Shown: piece by piece, positions 26,113 to 34,759 of the stretch
Numbering within the stretch: the first letter of the stretch is position 1
Layout: the number at the start of each line of letters is the position of its first letter
The notes under the pieces: model-generated
Database searches by the model: none
The model's input: the letters and a program-made list of their open reading frames with translations, nothing else
What the model was told of the DNA's origin: nothing
Assembly (NCBI RefSeq): GCF_947331465.1
Contig: NZ_CAMZOK010000003.1
Coordinates: 62,001-126,000 of the forward strand
Direction: 5' to 3'
DNA length: 64,000 nucleotides
DNA from: Shimia sp. Alg240-R146
Lineage (GTDB): Bacteria > Pseudomonadota > Alphaproteobacteria > Rhodobacterales > Rhodobacteraceae
Translations under genes and position numbers: made by a program

Positions 26113-27560
26113 CAAAGACCCGCGACGCAAAGGTATTTGCTGACCATATAGTCATCCAACCCTTGGCTGCCGCCTTCTTTGCCCATGCCGCTTTCTTTGA
26201 CACCACCGAACGGCGCTTCCACCGTGGTGATCAGGCCGGTGTTGATCCCAACCATGCCATAATCCAGCGCCTCGTTCAGACGGAAGGTCCGCGCCAGATC
26301 GCGTGTATAAGCATAAGCCGCCAGCCCAAAATCCGTGTCATTTGCGGCCGCGATCACGTCGGCCTCATCCTCGAACTTGAACACAGCCGCCAGCGGCCCA
26401 AAAATCTCTTCTTTGGCAAACATCATGTCCGACGTAGCACCAGTCACAACGGTTGGCTCAAAGAACGAGCCGCCGTTGGCATGACGCTTGCCGCCCTGCA
26501 CAACATCACCGCCTTTGGACGTCGCATCCGCGATGAACTCTTCGACCTTCTCCACTGCACCTTCGTCAATTAGCGGCCCCTGCACGACGCCATCATCAAC
26601 ACCATTACCGATCTTGAGCGCAGCCACAGCCTCGGTCAGCTTCGCCACAAACGCGTCGTGGATACCGGCCTGCACATAGAAGCGGTTTGTACAGACACAG
26701 GTCTGGCCCATGTTGCGGAATTTGGCGATCATTGCGCCTTCAATCGCGGCATCGACATCAGCGTCGTCAAACACGATGAACGGCGCGTTGCCGCCCAATT
26801 CCATGCTGACTTTCTTCACCGTGTCGGCAGACTGACGGATCAGGGTTTTGCCAACTTCGGTCGAGCCCGTGAACGTGACTTTGCGCACCTCTGGGCTGTC
26901 CATGATCGCGCCGCCAATGGCCCGCGCAGATCCCGTCAGGATGTTCACCACCCCATCAGGGTAGCCGACATCTTGGCAAAGCTTGCCCCATGCCAAACCG
27001 CTGTAAGGCGTTGATGTTGCAGGCTTCGCCACGACGCTACAGCCCGCAGCCAACGCAGGCGCCAGTTTGCGCGCCAACATCGAGCTTGGGAAGTTCCAAG
27101 GCGTGATCGCACCCACGACGCCCACCGGATGGCGTGTCACCATCAGACGACGGTCATTGCCGGGGGCTGGCACAATCTCGCCTTTGGCGCGGCGGATTTC
27201 TTCGGCAAACCACTTCACATAAGCGGCACCAATCGCGATCTCGCCACGCGCCTCAAAGATCGGCTTGCCCTGCTCTGCGGTCAGCAGTTGTGCAAGGTCT
27301 TCTTGGTTGTCCATCAAGGCATCATGCAACTTGTGTAACAGTCCGACCCGCTCGGACAATGGCGCGCTGCCAAAGTTCTTGAAGGCCTCAGACGCGGCGA
27401 CAATCGCGCGTTCAGTTTCATCAGTGCCTGCGTTTGGCACAACGCCCAAAACCGCGCCCGTTGCGGGGTTGGTCACATCAATGGCCTTACCGCTGTCCGC
27501 TGAAACCCACTGCCCACCGATCAGGTTGGCCTCCATCATCAAACCGTTGAAGTTGCTCAT
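26112..27560 (-). CDS. Aldehyde dehydrogenase (succinate-semialdehyde / sulfolactaldehyde dehydrogenase type)
   Basis: A 482-residue NAD(P)-dependent aldehyde dehydrogenase of the GabD group. It has GAITPWNFPSSMLARKLAPAL, catalytic Glu in SMELGGNAPF, catalytic Cys in MGQTCVCTNRFY and the C-terminal PFGGVKESGMGKEGG. GabD-like enzymes oxidise 3-sulfolactaldehyde to sulfolactate in described sulfosugar pathways. Here it sits between the mutarotase and the sulfolactate-dehydrogenase-like gene with 4- and 1-base overlaps, exactly where that step is needed. Succinate semialdehyde is the obvious alternative substrate, but no GABA genes are near. Confidence 0.87.
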   Translation of the reverse strand: MSNFNGLMMEANLIGGQWVSADSGKAIDVTNPATGAVLGVVPNAGTDETERAIVAASEAFKNFGSAPLSERVGLLHKLHDALMDNQEDLAQLLTAEQGKPIFEARGEIAIGAAYVKWFAEEIRRAKGEIVPAPGNDRRLMVTRHPVGVVGAITPWNFPSSMLARKLAPALAAGCSVVAKPATSTPYSGLAWGKLCQDVGYPDGVVNILTGSARAIGGAIMDSPEVRKVTFTGSTEVGKTLIRQSADTVKKVSMELGGNAPFIVFDDADVDAAIEGAMIAKFRNMGQTCVCTNRFYVQAGIHDAFVAKLTEAVAALKIGNGVDDGVVQGPLIDEGAVEKVEEFIADATSKGGDVVQGGKRHANGGSFFEPTVVTGATSDMMFAKEEIFGPLAAVFKFEDEADVIAAANDTDFGLAAYAYTRDLARTFRLNEALDYGMVGINTGLITTVEAPFGGVKESGMGKEGGSQGLDDYMVSKYLCVAGL

Positions 27561-28573
27561 GTCTCACCCTTTGAAAAGACGAATTTCGTATGTTGTTTGT
27601 ATAACTCCCCAGGCTGCAAAACGGCCTGCGGGAAATGTGAATGGTGATGCGCATCAGGCCAAATCTGCGGCTCCATCGCGAGCCCCGCGAAGCGCCCCAT
27701 CGGCTTGCCATCAAGCCCACCCACATCAATGTCGATATTGGCCCCGTCGTAAACTTGCAAGCCGGGCTCGGTGGTGTGGCACGTCATGCGCACTCCTGAT
27801 TTCGCGCTGTGCAGCTCTGCAACTGGACGCAAAGCTGTACGCGCATCTGAAACGCAGAAATTGTGATCCACGTCATGAGCCTGCGCCACAGGCGCGGCCT
27901 CGCGGAAATCGAAACCGGTGCCCGCGACATCGCGCTGCTCTCCCGTCGGGATCAAGCCGACATCCACCGGCAAAAAGGTTTGGGCACCAATCTGCAACAT
28001 GTGCTCAGATATTGTCGCCGCATCATCCAGCGTGAAATAGCTGTGGTGCGCCATTGAGCAAATCGTCGTCTTGTCGGTCTCTGCATGCATCTGAATATCC
28101 AGAACACCACCCTCCAACAGCGCAAAAGTCACGCGCGCAGACAGTGTGCCGGGAAACCCCATGTGCCCGTCTTCCAGAGTGATCTTCAACGTAACGCGAT
28201 CTGGCAAGACCTCGTCGATCTCCCAAAGACGTTTGCCCATGCTGTCGGCCCCACCGTGCAGCGTATGCTGCCCGATAAAGTTCTGATCCAACTGGTAAGT
28301 TTCGCCATTCAACTCCAGATGGCCGTCGCGCACACGATTGGCAAACCGTCCTGCCGTGGCACCGAAATAAGGCGATTTGGTCAGATAGGGTGCGAACTCG
28401 GGAAACCCCAAAACCAGCGGCGCGCCGTGGCCAGCAAGACGCAAATCCTGCAGCACCGCACCGTAGGTCATGACATGCGCAATCAGCCCGCCGCCCTCAA
28501 GACGCACCCGTTCAACGGTTGCGCCATCAGGCATCCGCCCCCAGTTTTCGATCTGTGCGGTATTTGTTGTCAT
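27557..28573 (-). CDS. Aldose 1-epimerase (galactose mutarotase family)
   Basis: A 338-residue mutarotase. The catalytic pair of histidines is visible in QHTLHGGADSMGKRLWE (about residue 100) and MAHHSYFTLD (about 172), the Glu base in the C-terminal half, and the Asp in ANIDIDVGG. The ATG at 28573 overlaps the preceding oxidoreductase stop (ATGA); the longer frame to 28636 lies inside that gene. Such enzymes interconvert alpha and beta anomers of a free sugar, and a homologue (YihR) serves sulfoquinovose in E. coli. It fits a role just after glycoside cleavage. Confidence 0.88.
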   Translation of the reverse strand: MTTNTAQIENWGRMPDGATVERVRLEGGGLIAHVMTYGAVLQDLRLAGHGAPLVLGFPEFAPYLTKSPYFGATAGRFANRVRDGHLELNGETYQLDQNFIGQHTLHGGADSMGKRLWEIDEVLPDRVTLKITLEDGHMGFPGTLSARVTFALLEGGVLDIQMHAETDKTTICSMAHHSYFTLDDAATISEHMLQIGAQTFLPVDVGLIPTGEQRDVAGTGFDFREAAPVAQAHDVDHNFCVSDARTALRPVAELHSAKSGVRMTCHTTEPGLQVYDGANIDIDVGGLDGKPMGRFAGLAMEPQIWPDAHHHSHFPQAVLQPGELYKQHTKFVFSKGET

Positions 28574-29655
28574 AGCGTGATGGCCTGGCCCGTGCGGGCG
28601 CTCTCTTCGGCTGCTTCTCCGACACGCACCGACCAAAGCCCATCTTCAAGACTGACTTCCGGCGTGCCTGATCCTGCGCGCACAAGATCACGGAACCGTT
28701 CGTGTTGAAAGAAGGTCGAGCCGTGGTGATCGCCTGCGGCCAGCACCTTTTCGTCTACATCAACCTCTTCGCACACCACTTCTTTGCTGTCTCGGTGGCT
28801 GATCTCGATCTCTGAATGACGCTCTTTTTTGTCGGCTGTGAAACGCGCTGGACCGGGCACCTTTGCTTCTACCCGCGCTTTTTCACCAGTGACCGCAATG
28901 GTTTCCTGCCAATAAGAGCCTTCGGCGAACATGCACAAATCCAACATGCCACGCGCGCCGTTGGCAAATTCTACCGTGACATAAGCATTGTCCAAGATGT
29001 CCGGCGTCTGGCCATTATATGCCTCGTCCAAATGGTTCACATCCACGCCTGCACTGGCGTAAACCCGAACCGGATCGCTTTGCAGCGTCAGACGCATCAA
29101 GTCCCAGAAGTGGCAACATTTTTCGACCAATGTGCCGCCCGTGCGCACGTTAAACCGGTTCCAATCGCCAACCTTTTCCAGAAACGGAAAGCGGTGCTCG
29201 CGGATTGCCATCATGCGCGGGGTGCCAACGATGCCATCTCGCAGCTCCTTCAGCATTCGCTGAACCGGCGGCATATACCGATATTCCATCGCCACCCAAA
29301 CCGGCGCTGCACGGCCTTCGGCTTTGGCCAAGACTTCGGAACAATGTGCCGACGTGGTGCACAGCGGCTTTTCCACCAAGATCGGCAACGGCGCATCCAA
29401 CACATCCAGCAAAATCTTGTGGTGCGTGTCGTTTGGCGCCGCGATTAACAGCGCATCCACCAGCCCTGACCCGATCATTTCTTTGTAGTCGCCAAACGCC
29501 TGTGCCGTGCCGCCCGACGTCTGCATCGACAACTGCCGCATACCTTCGTCCGGATCACTCACTGCCGTCACTTCGCACCCCTCAAGCAAGTTCAGGTTGC
29601 GAATATGCTCCTGCCCCATCATGCCAGAGCCGATCAGGCCATATCGAATTGTCAT
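28570..29655 (-). CDS. Gfo/Idh/MocA-family protein, possible NAD-dependent glycosidase or dehydrogenase
   Basis: A 361-residue protein with the dinucleotide motif YGLIGSGMMGQEH and the family EKP motif (LVEKPLCTTSAHC, near residue 93), then a substrate domain with GTLVEKCCHFWDLMRL. The start at 29655, behind GGAGAT, follows the isomerase stop by one base. Members of this family include ordinary sugar dehydrogenases and NAD-dependent glycosidases; one such group (GH188, SqgA) has been described as sulfoquinovosidase. With mutarotase, isomerase, kinase and aldolase genes beside it and no GH31 enzyme in the window, the glycosidase role is attractive but unproven. Confidence 0.82.
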   Translation of the reverse strand: MTIRYGLIGSGMMGQEHIRNLNLLEGCEVTAVSDPDEGMRQLSMQTSGGTAQAFGDYKEMIGSGLVDALLIAAPNDTHHKILLDVLDAPLPILVEKPLCTTSAHCSEVLAKAEGRAAPVWVAMEYRYMPPVQRMLKELRDGIVGTPRMMAIREHRFPFLEKVGDWNRFNVRTGGTLVEKCCHFWDLMRLTLQSDPVRVYASAGVDVNHLDEAYNGQTPDILDNAYVTVEFANGARGMLDLCMFAEGSYWQETIAVTGEKARVEAKVPGPARFTADKKERHSEIEISHRDSKEVVCEEVDVDEKVLAAGDHHGSTFFQHERFRDLVRAGSGTPEVSLEDGLWSVRVGEAAEESARTGQAITL

Positions 29656-29656
29656 T

Positions 29657-31039
29657 TCATATCTCCAAAAGCGGCAGGCCCATCGCGCCAGCCGCGCCGC
29701 GCAACGCTGCGCGATGATCTCCGTAAGCCAGCGCCATGTGATGTTCCAGCCCGCTTGCAATGATGTCGCCAAGCACCTCGTCCGCGCCGCGATCAAACCG
29801 CAAAACGCCAGAGGTGCCGGTGAAACTCATTGGCCGCTTCAACATCTCGGCACGGCTCAGCACCATATGCGGCCGCCCGTGCGCCTGAGAAATTCGCATC
29901 AACGTGACCTCACCCGCCTTCAGCGGGAACTGGTACAACAGCGGCTGTTTGCGGTTGGTGTGAATGGTCGCCTCGGCCGTCACATCGGGATCAATCATCG
30001 ACAAGGGCGCTTGGCCGCAATGCCAAACAACACCTGTGTTGTCCGTGCCGTCCATGTCCACCAGATCGGTCAGAAACACAGGCGCATCCGCTGCCGCTAT
30101 CAACACCATCTGCGTCAGCGCGCCATAGACATCGGCCTCGCACGCGCAAGGCACCCGCGCCTCACCCATCATCGCGGCGGGTCCACACACCGCACCGCCA
30201 TATTCGGTAAAAGTCTCCGGCCAACAACGAATGGCAAAGGCGCTATAGCCGCCCTTTTCTTTCAACGTATCCAGCCCGACTTTCAGCCGCAAAGACCGAT
30301 CCAGCTCGTCTGGGTCAACCTCATCCAAACCGCTCAACTCTGCATCTGCCTGCTTTCGCAAAGCCGCTGCCGCGTCGGCAGGCGCAGCGCGGGCCAGATC
30401 AAACAGATCCTCCAACGCCAATTCGTCCACCTCGACACCGGAAAGCGCCTTCATGTCCGCCTTGTCATAGGCGCAGGTATCAAACCCCACCGGATGCTCG
30501 CCAATCCGCGCGATCCGTTGACCGTTCACAGCTTCGGCAATCGCGCGTCCGGCCTCTGTCGCCTCGGGCACATCCCCCAACGCCAGCTTGCCTGCCGCGC
30601 GCGCGCCCGTCAGCAAGGCGGCCAAATCGCCCGCCACATTCCCCGCAGGGTCGGCGTAAATCCAACCAAAATCGCGCCCGTTCAAGCCCAACGCATGTGA
30701 CGCCAAGTTCAATCCGCAAAAGGAATTCAGCCGCAAACGGTCGCCAAGCCGTGGCTCGGGAATGGACCAGATCGACAAAGGCACATCAAAGGCCGCTCCA
30801 ATCGCCACTGTCATGGACGCATCCGTGAATGTAACTTGCAGCACCATCACCTGATCCACGCCAGCCGATACCAGCGCCTCAATTCCCGCCCGTGTCGCAG
30901 CTTCGTCAAACAACAATTCACGCGGGCCGACGATTTCATGGCCGGTGGCGTCCAACGCAGCCAACATGGCCGCGAGGTTCTCCTCGGCAAACGGAACGTC
31001 AAACGTCGGACGCCCCAAAGGAAGAATGCCTAGTTTCAT
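29657..31039 (-). CDS. L-fucose/L-arabinose isomerase family protein
   Basis: A 460-residue ketol-isomerase-type protein. The family C-terminal region is clear: AIRCWPETF, GGAVCGPAAMMGE, CACEADVYGALTQMVL (metal-binding Glu/Asp), then LTDLVDMDG and VVWHCGQAP. The ATG at 31039 replaces an upstream TTG. The family interconverts aldoses and ketoses. In a kinase-aldolase operon it should supply the ketose that PfkB phosphorylates. If the pathway handles sulfoquinovose it would be the sulfoquinovose isomerase, replacing the unrelated YihS of E. coli; otherwise a deoxy-hexose isomerase. Confidence 0.83.
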   Translation of the reverse strand: MKLGILPLGRPTFDVPFAEENLAAMLAALDATGHEIVGPRELLFDEAATRAGIEALVSAGVDQVMVLQVTFTDASMTVAIGAAFDVPLSIWSIPEPRLGDRLRLNSFCGLNLASHALGLNGRDFGWIYADPAGNVAGDLAALLTGARAAGKLALGDVPEATEAGRAIAEAVNGQRIARIGEHPVGFDTCAYDKADMKALSGVEVDELALEDLFDLARAAPADAAAALRKQADAELSGLDEVDPDELDRSLRLKVGLDTLKEKGGYSAFAIRCWPETFTEYGGAVCGPAAMMGEARVPCACEADVYGALTQMVLIAAADAPVFLTDLVDMDGTDNTGVVWHCGQAPLSMIDPDVTAEATIHTNRKQPLLYQFPLKAGEVTLMRISQAHGRPHMVLSRAEMLKRPMSFTGTSGVLRFDRGADEVLGDIIASGLEHHMALAYGDHRAALRGAAGAMGLPLLEI

Positions 31040-31049
31040 ACCCAAATCC

Positions 31050-32078
31050 TCAGATGTCGGAATAGTTCAGCCGGAACGTTGCATCATCTGCCATCAAACG
31101 CGCGCCGCCTTCCCCATAACACACATGTTTGGCCCAGTTCGACGCGTTCGCGTCCGCCAGCGCCGAAATGTCTTTCATGTAATCCACGGCGTCGCCTTCA
31201 AGCCCCGCCCGGATCGCATCCCAATCAGGATAGGCGTTGAACGCATCCAGCCAAATCGCACGCCCCGCAAGGAAACCCGACGCGCCTGCCTTAAATGCGT
31301 GATCCAGCACATTGCGGAATTCGGCCTTGCCAGCGCCGGCCGACAACATCACCCAAGGACGCCCCGCCAGACGGCCCATCTCGTCAAACACGGCCTGCAC
31401 CTCGGCGCTGCCATCCGCGTCAGCAGCATTCACCGGGCTTTCCAGCTTGAACACATCCACGCCATACTCGGGTTTGGCAAATTCTTCGACCGACTTCAAA
31501 ACGTCGTCGGCTTTCTTGCCCTTCATTTCGACGTATTCTTTGGTCTGATGCGCATCTGCTGCCAGCGGATAGACCAGCAATTCAAACAGGAACGGAATGT
31601 CGTATTTCGCGCAATCCTCACCGATCTGTTTGACGTAATCCTTTTGCGCCTGATTGACCTCGTCACTGGCATCAGGACGATACCACGCAAGCACTTTGAC
31701 CGCGTCGCCGCCCATACGTTTGATCTTGGCCACCGACCAATTGTCGATGCTCGCGGACAAGCGCCCACCCGGTGTTTCCTGAAACAGGCTGTCTTCCAGC
31801 GTCACCACCAAACCTTTGTGCGGGATTAGCGTGTCAAAGGAATAGGGGATGGCATAATGCGGGTCGAGCAACATCGCCGTCGAATGCCCCTGAAGCGTTT
31901 CAACCAGCATCCCTTTGAACTTCGCGACCTGCTCCCAAGGAGCCTGATCCACACCCAGATGTTTGGCAATCGGGCCTTTGATCGGCGGGCGCTGGTCCAC
32001 GGCTGTCATCTTATAGATACCGTTTGCATCAGCCATGCGGCGCATACCGGCCAGCTTGCCGGGTGTCAGGGTGATCAT
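31050..32078 (-). CDS. Class I aldolase of the tagatose-1,6-bisphosphate (LacD) family
   Basis: A 342-residue LacD/YihT-type aldolase. The Schiff-base Lys is likely that in VDVFKLESPVN (about residue 211); other family segments are TAVDQRPP near the start, GGDAVKVLAWYRPD and WVMLSAGAG. The family cleaves ketose phosphates to dihydroxyacetone phosphate plus an aldehyde; YihT and SqiA-type members are not all related, but YihT (sulfofructose-1-phosphate aldolase) is of this group. ATG 32078 overlaps the kinase stop (TGATG). The aldehyde made would go to the aldehyde dehydrogenase encoded downstream. Confidence 0.88.
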   Translation of the reverse strand: MITLTPGKLAGMRRMADANGIYKMTAVDQRPPIKGPIAKHLGVDQAPWEQVAKFKGMLVETLQGHSTAMLLDPHYAIPYSFDTLIPHKGLVVTLEDSLFQETPGGRLSASIDNWSVAKIKRMGGDAVKVLAWYRPDASDEVNQAQKDYVKQIGEDCAKYDIPFLFELLVYPLAADAHQTKEYVEMKGKKADDVLKSVEEFAKPEYGVDVFKLESPVNAADADGSAEVQAVFDEMGRLAGRPWVMLSAGAGKAEFRNVLDHAFKAGASGFLAGRAIWLDAFNAYPDWDAIRAGLEGDAVDYMKDISALADANASNWAKHVCYGEGGARLMADDATFRLNYSDI

Positions 32079-32962
32079 CACGTCGTCTCCTTCAGGAATT
32101 CAGTCAGCGCGGCGCGGCTCGGTGCTCCGGCCCGCCCGCCTTTTGTCAAACATTTCAGTGCCGCCGCGCCGTTGGCGTGGCGAATTGCTTCTTTTGCGCT
32201 CTGTCCTTCTGCAAGCAGCAACGCGAAAACTCCGTGCCAGACGTCACCTGCGCCCAGCGTGTCGATTGGGGTGATGGCAAAGGCTGCCATATGGTGCGTT
32301 TGTCCAGCATCCGTATACCAAACACCGTCGGCCCCGTCGGTCACACAGACCCAACAATCGTGCTTGGCTGCAATGTCCAGCAACGCCTCTTCGACGTCGG
32401 TATCTGGATACAGATCACGCAAACCCTGCATCGACAGCGCCACATGGCTGGCCGCCGACATCAACGCCGGATCAATCGGCGCCTCGCCATCCAGGACCCC
32501 GGGAATGCCGCGCGCGCTTGCCAACTGCAAAGCCGCCAAAGCCGCATCCACACGCCGCGTGTCTGTGAGGACCGCGCCGACGTCTTCCAATCCGTCAAAC
32601 CAATCCGTTGCCAAGACCAAGCCCGCACCGCGAAAGTTCACGATCTGACGCTCACCTGCTGCATCAATCAACACTGATGAATAGCTGCTTTTGGCGCCTT
32701 TGGTTCGGGTCACATTGGACACATCCACGGCTTCGCGGGCCAAATCTTCAACGATCATATCGCCAATGCTGTCGTCGCCCAGCCGTGCGCCCAAAACCGC
32801 CGTACCGCCAAGACGCGCCACAGCCACCGCCGCATTGGCAGCACAACCACCGCCAACGACATGCGCTTCTTCAGTGCCGTATTTCTCAGGCCGGTTTGGC
32901 AAGGTCTCAAGGTGAAAGACAAAGTCGACCACCGCCGCGCCGACACACAAAATTTTGCTCAT
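32078..32962 (-). CDS. PfkB-family carbohydrate kinase
   Basis: A 294-residue ribokinase-like sugar kinase: substrate-side motif VVGGGCAANAAVAVARLGG and the catalytic anion-hole motif DTLGAGDVWHG (Asp base near residue 238). PfkB kinases phosphorylate the 1-position of ketose (phosphates); YihV, the sulfofructose kinase, is of this family. The gene is joined by overlaps to the upstream peroxidase gene (ATGA) and downstream aldolase gene (TGATG), so kinase and aldolase act in succession. Confidence 0.9.
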   Translation of the reverse strand: MSKILCVGAAVVDFVFHLETLPNRPEKYGTEEAHVVGGGCAANAAVAVARLGGTAVLGARLGDDSIGDMIVEDLAREAVDVSNVTRTKGAKSSYSSVLIDAAGERQIVNFRGAGLVLATDWFDGLEDVGAVLTDTRRVDAALAALQLASARGIPGVLDGEAPIDPALMSAASHVALSMQGLRDLYPDTDVEEALLDIAAKHDCWVCVTDGADGVWYTDAGQTHHMAAFAITPIDTLGAGDVWHGVFALLLAEGQSAKEAIRHANGAAALKCLTKGGRAGAPSRAALTEFLKETT

Positions 32963-34278
32963 TTTGGCACCTCCAAACCGCTTGGCACCTTCTCGGGGAT
33001 GCCCAAACGCCCCTTGATCGACTCTGTTCCCGTCAATGCATGCAGAAACGCCACCACCTGTGACACTTCGCGATCCGTCAACTCAATGGTGTCGATATCC
33101 GCCCGCGCCGAAAGTCTTTCTCGCTCGCGTGCGTCCTGAAACGCCAAAAAGTCCGCCTTCGCCAACCATGGCACCTCTGGCAATACCGCGTGATCCGCGC
33201 TCCACGCCTCAAAACCCGCACGCGGGTTCAGGTGATGGCGCACCATCGCCTCCAGATCGGCATAGGCACCATTGTGGCCGTATGGCGCGGTCAAAGCCAC
33301 GTTGCGCAGCGCAGGCGTGCGAAACTTGTAAGCATCCTCCAGCCTGTCGCTCGCGCCCATCCGGCCCACGTCGCGAACAATCGGATCCCACTGCCGCGTT
33401 TTGCCGGGGCCAAAATGAGGCAACATCAACGCATGAAACTTTTGATCACTCATCAACTGGCCGGAATGACAACTGCTGCACTCTGCTTTGCCATAAAACA
33501 GGTCCATCCCAGCCTTCTGATCCGCATTAAGCGCCGTCTGGTCGCCGTTCAAATAGGCATCAAACGGGCTGTCAAAGCTGGTGAATTCTTGGGTTTCAAA
33601 CGCCGCCAGTGCATTGGCGATATGGGTGATATCGATATCCAGCGCCTGATCCACATCGTCAAAGGCCGCCACAAACATATCGGCGTATTCGGGGATCACC
33701 CGCACGCGCTTGGCCACGATGGGCCACACATTGTCGATCCGGTCATAGACCGCACCTGCGATCTGGTTTTCCTTTGGATTGCCCGCCATCTCAAATTCGG
33801 CAGTCATAGGAAACAACGCCTGCGCCGCAAGGATCGAATCCAACCCCTCGGGCAGCCATTCCTGTGCGGGGCTGTCAAAGCCGTTGTCATAAATACGCGA
33901 TACCGACAGTCTACCGTCGTGAAACAGCACGTCGATTTCACGCGCGCCAAGGTTCCACAACGCAGGTGCGTTGCGCGGGATGCGCTTAACAATTTTCGCC
34001 GCCCCCTGCCCTGGCGTCCGGTCGCGCCCGAGCCCCTCGCCACCTTCGCCAATCCCAAGGCTCAGCCCGTCGCCGGACCCAAGTTCGGGGTGGTGACAGG
34101 TGGCACAGGCGATGTTGCGATTGCCCGACAGGATAGGATCAAAAAACAGCAGCTGGCCGATCTTGGCCTGATCCGCGTCAAAGGCGACAAAATCAGCCTC
34201 TTGCAATGGCGTTGGAAGCGGGCTCCCATACGCGGGCGCGCACGCGATTGCGCCAAGAATGACGACAAGGGACGACAG
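32959..34278 (-). CDS. MauG-type dihaem cytochrome c peroxidase, start disturbed
   Basis: About 440 residues with two c-type haem sites, NIACATCHH and ECSSCHSGQL, and the family phrases LGAREIDVLFHDGRLS and PYGHNGAYADLE. It is a periplasmic dihaem peroxidase/MauG relative; such enzymes reduce peroxide or oxidise protein side chains. The frame has no ATG, GTG or TTG before the hydrophobic leader; I mark the CTG at 34278. In another frame an ATG (34289-34287) starts MRFICRPL, and one extra base in the G-run at 34269-34271 would join it to VVILGAIACAPAYG, a good signal peptide. Either an assembly error or a real frameshift. Its stop overlaps the kinase start (ATGA). Its link to sugar use is unexplained. 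Confidence 0.75.
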   Translation of the reverse strand: MSSLVVILGAIACAPAYGSPLPTPLQEADFVAFDADQAKIGQLLFFDPILSGNRNIACATCHHPELGSGDGLSLGIGEGGEGLGRDRTPGQGAAKIVKRIPRNAPALWNLGAREIDVLFHDGRLSVSRIYDNGFDSPAQEWLPEGLDSILAAQALFPMTAEFEMAGNPKENQIAGAVYDRIDNVWPIVAKRVRVIPEYADMFVAAFDDVDQALDIDITHIANALAAFETQEFTSFDSPFDAYLNGDQTALNADQKAGMDLFYGKAECSSCHSGQLMSDQKFHALMLPHFGPGKTRQWDPIVRDVGRMGASDRLEDAYKFRTPALRNVALTAPYGHNGAYADLEAMVRHHLNPRAGFEAWSADHAVLPEVPWLAKADFLAFQDARERERLSARADIDTIELTDREVSQVVAFLHALTGTESIKGRLGIPEKVPSGLEVPK

Positions 34279-34752
34279 ATGAAACGCATTGTTTTTGCAG
34301 CACTTTTGGCCACTGCCAGCCCGGTGTTTGCCGAGATTGAAACCGGCCGCGACTTGATGGACGCGAAACGCTTTGATGAGGCGATGGCTGAACTGCTGCC
34401 AGCCGCCCGCAGCGGCAACGCCGAGGCCGAAGAATTGATCGGCGTGATGTACGCCTTGGGGCTGGGCGTCGAACGCGACGACGTGCGTGCATTTGAGTGG
34501 TACCTGCGCGCCTCGCTCAAGGGTCACGCGGGCGCTCAAAGCGGCATCGGTTGGTACTACGAGGTGGGCCGTGGCATGCCTGCACCCGATCTCATCCGCG
34601 CGTACATGTGGTACACGCTGTCCGCTATCGGAGGCGATCCGGATGCGGCCATTTCCCTTGAGGAAGTGGTGAAAAAGATGACGCAGGCGCAAATCGACAA
34701 AGCCCATACTCTGGTGGATGACTACCGCGAATGGCTTTATCCATTCCGGTGA
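34279..34752 (+). CDS. Secreted Sel1-repeat protein
   Basis: A 157-residue protein with signal peptide (MKRIVFAALLATASPVFA) and Sel1/TPR-like helical repeats (AEELIGVMYALGLGVERDD; AQSGIGWYYEVGRGM; AYMWYTLSAIGGD). Such repeats mediate protein contacts, here in the periplasm. AAGGG lies 7 bases before the ATG. It is the true gene inside a much longer plus-strand frame beginning at 33190, most of which is the antisense of the peroxidase. Its 5' end meets or overlaps the 5' end of the divergent peroxidase gene, so each promoter must lie inside the other gene. Confidence 0.8.
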   Translation: MKRIVFAALLATASPVFAEIETGRDLMDAKRFDEAMAELLPAARSGNAEAEELIGVMYALGLGVERDDVRAFEWYLRASLKGHAGAQSGIGWYYEVGRGMPAPDLIRAYMWYTLSAIGGDPDAAISLEEVVKKMTQAQIDKAHTLVDDYREWLYPFR

Positions 34753-34759
34753 ATTTGAT

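Noticed and set aside
33190-34278. Long plus-strand frame leading into the Sel1 gene
   Set aside because: Shadow of the peroxidase gene on the other strand; only the part from 34279 has a ribosome site, signal peptide and repeats.
34362-34381. CGAAA/TTTG words upstream of the peroxidase as a third DeoR site
   Set aside because: Match to the operator is weak and the bases are constrained by the Sel1 coding sequence.
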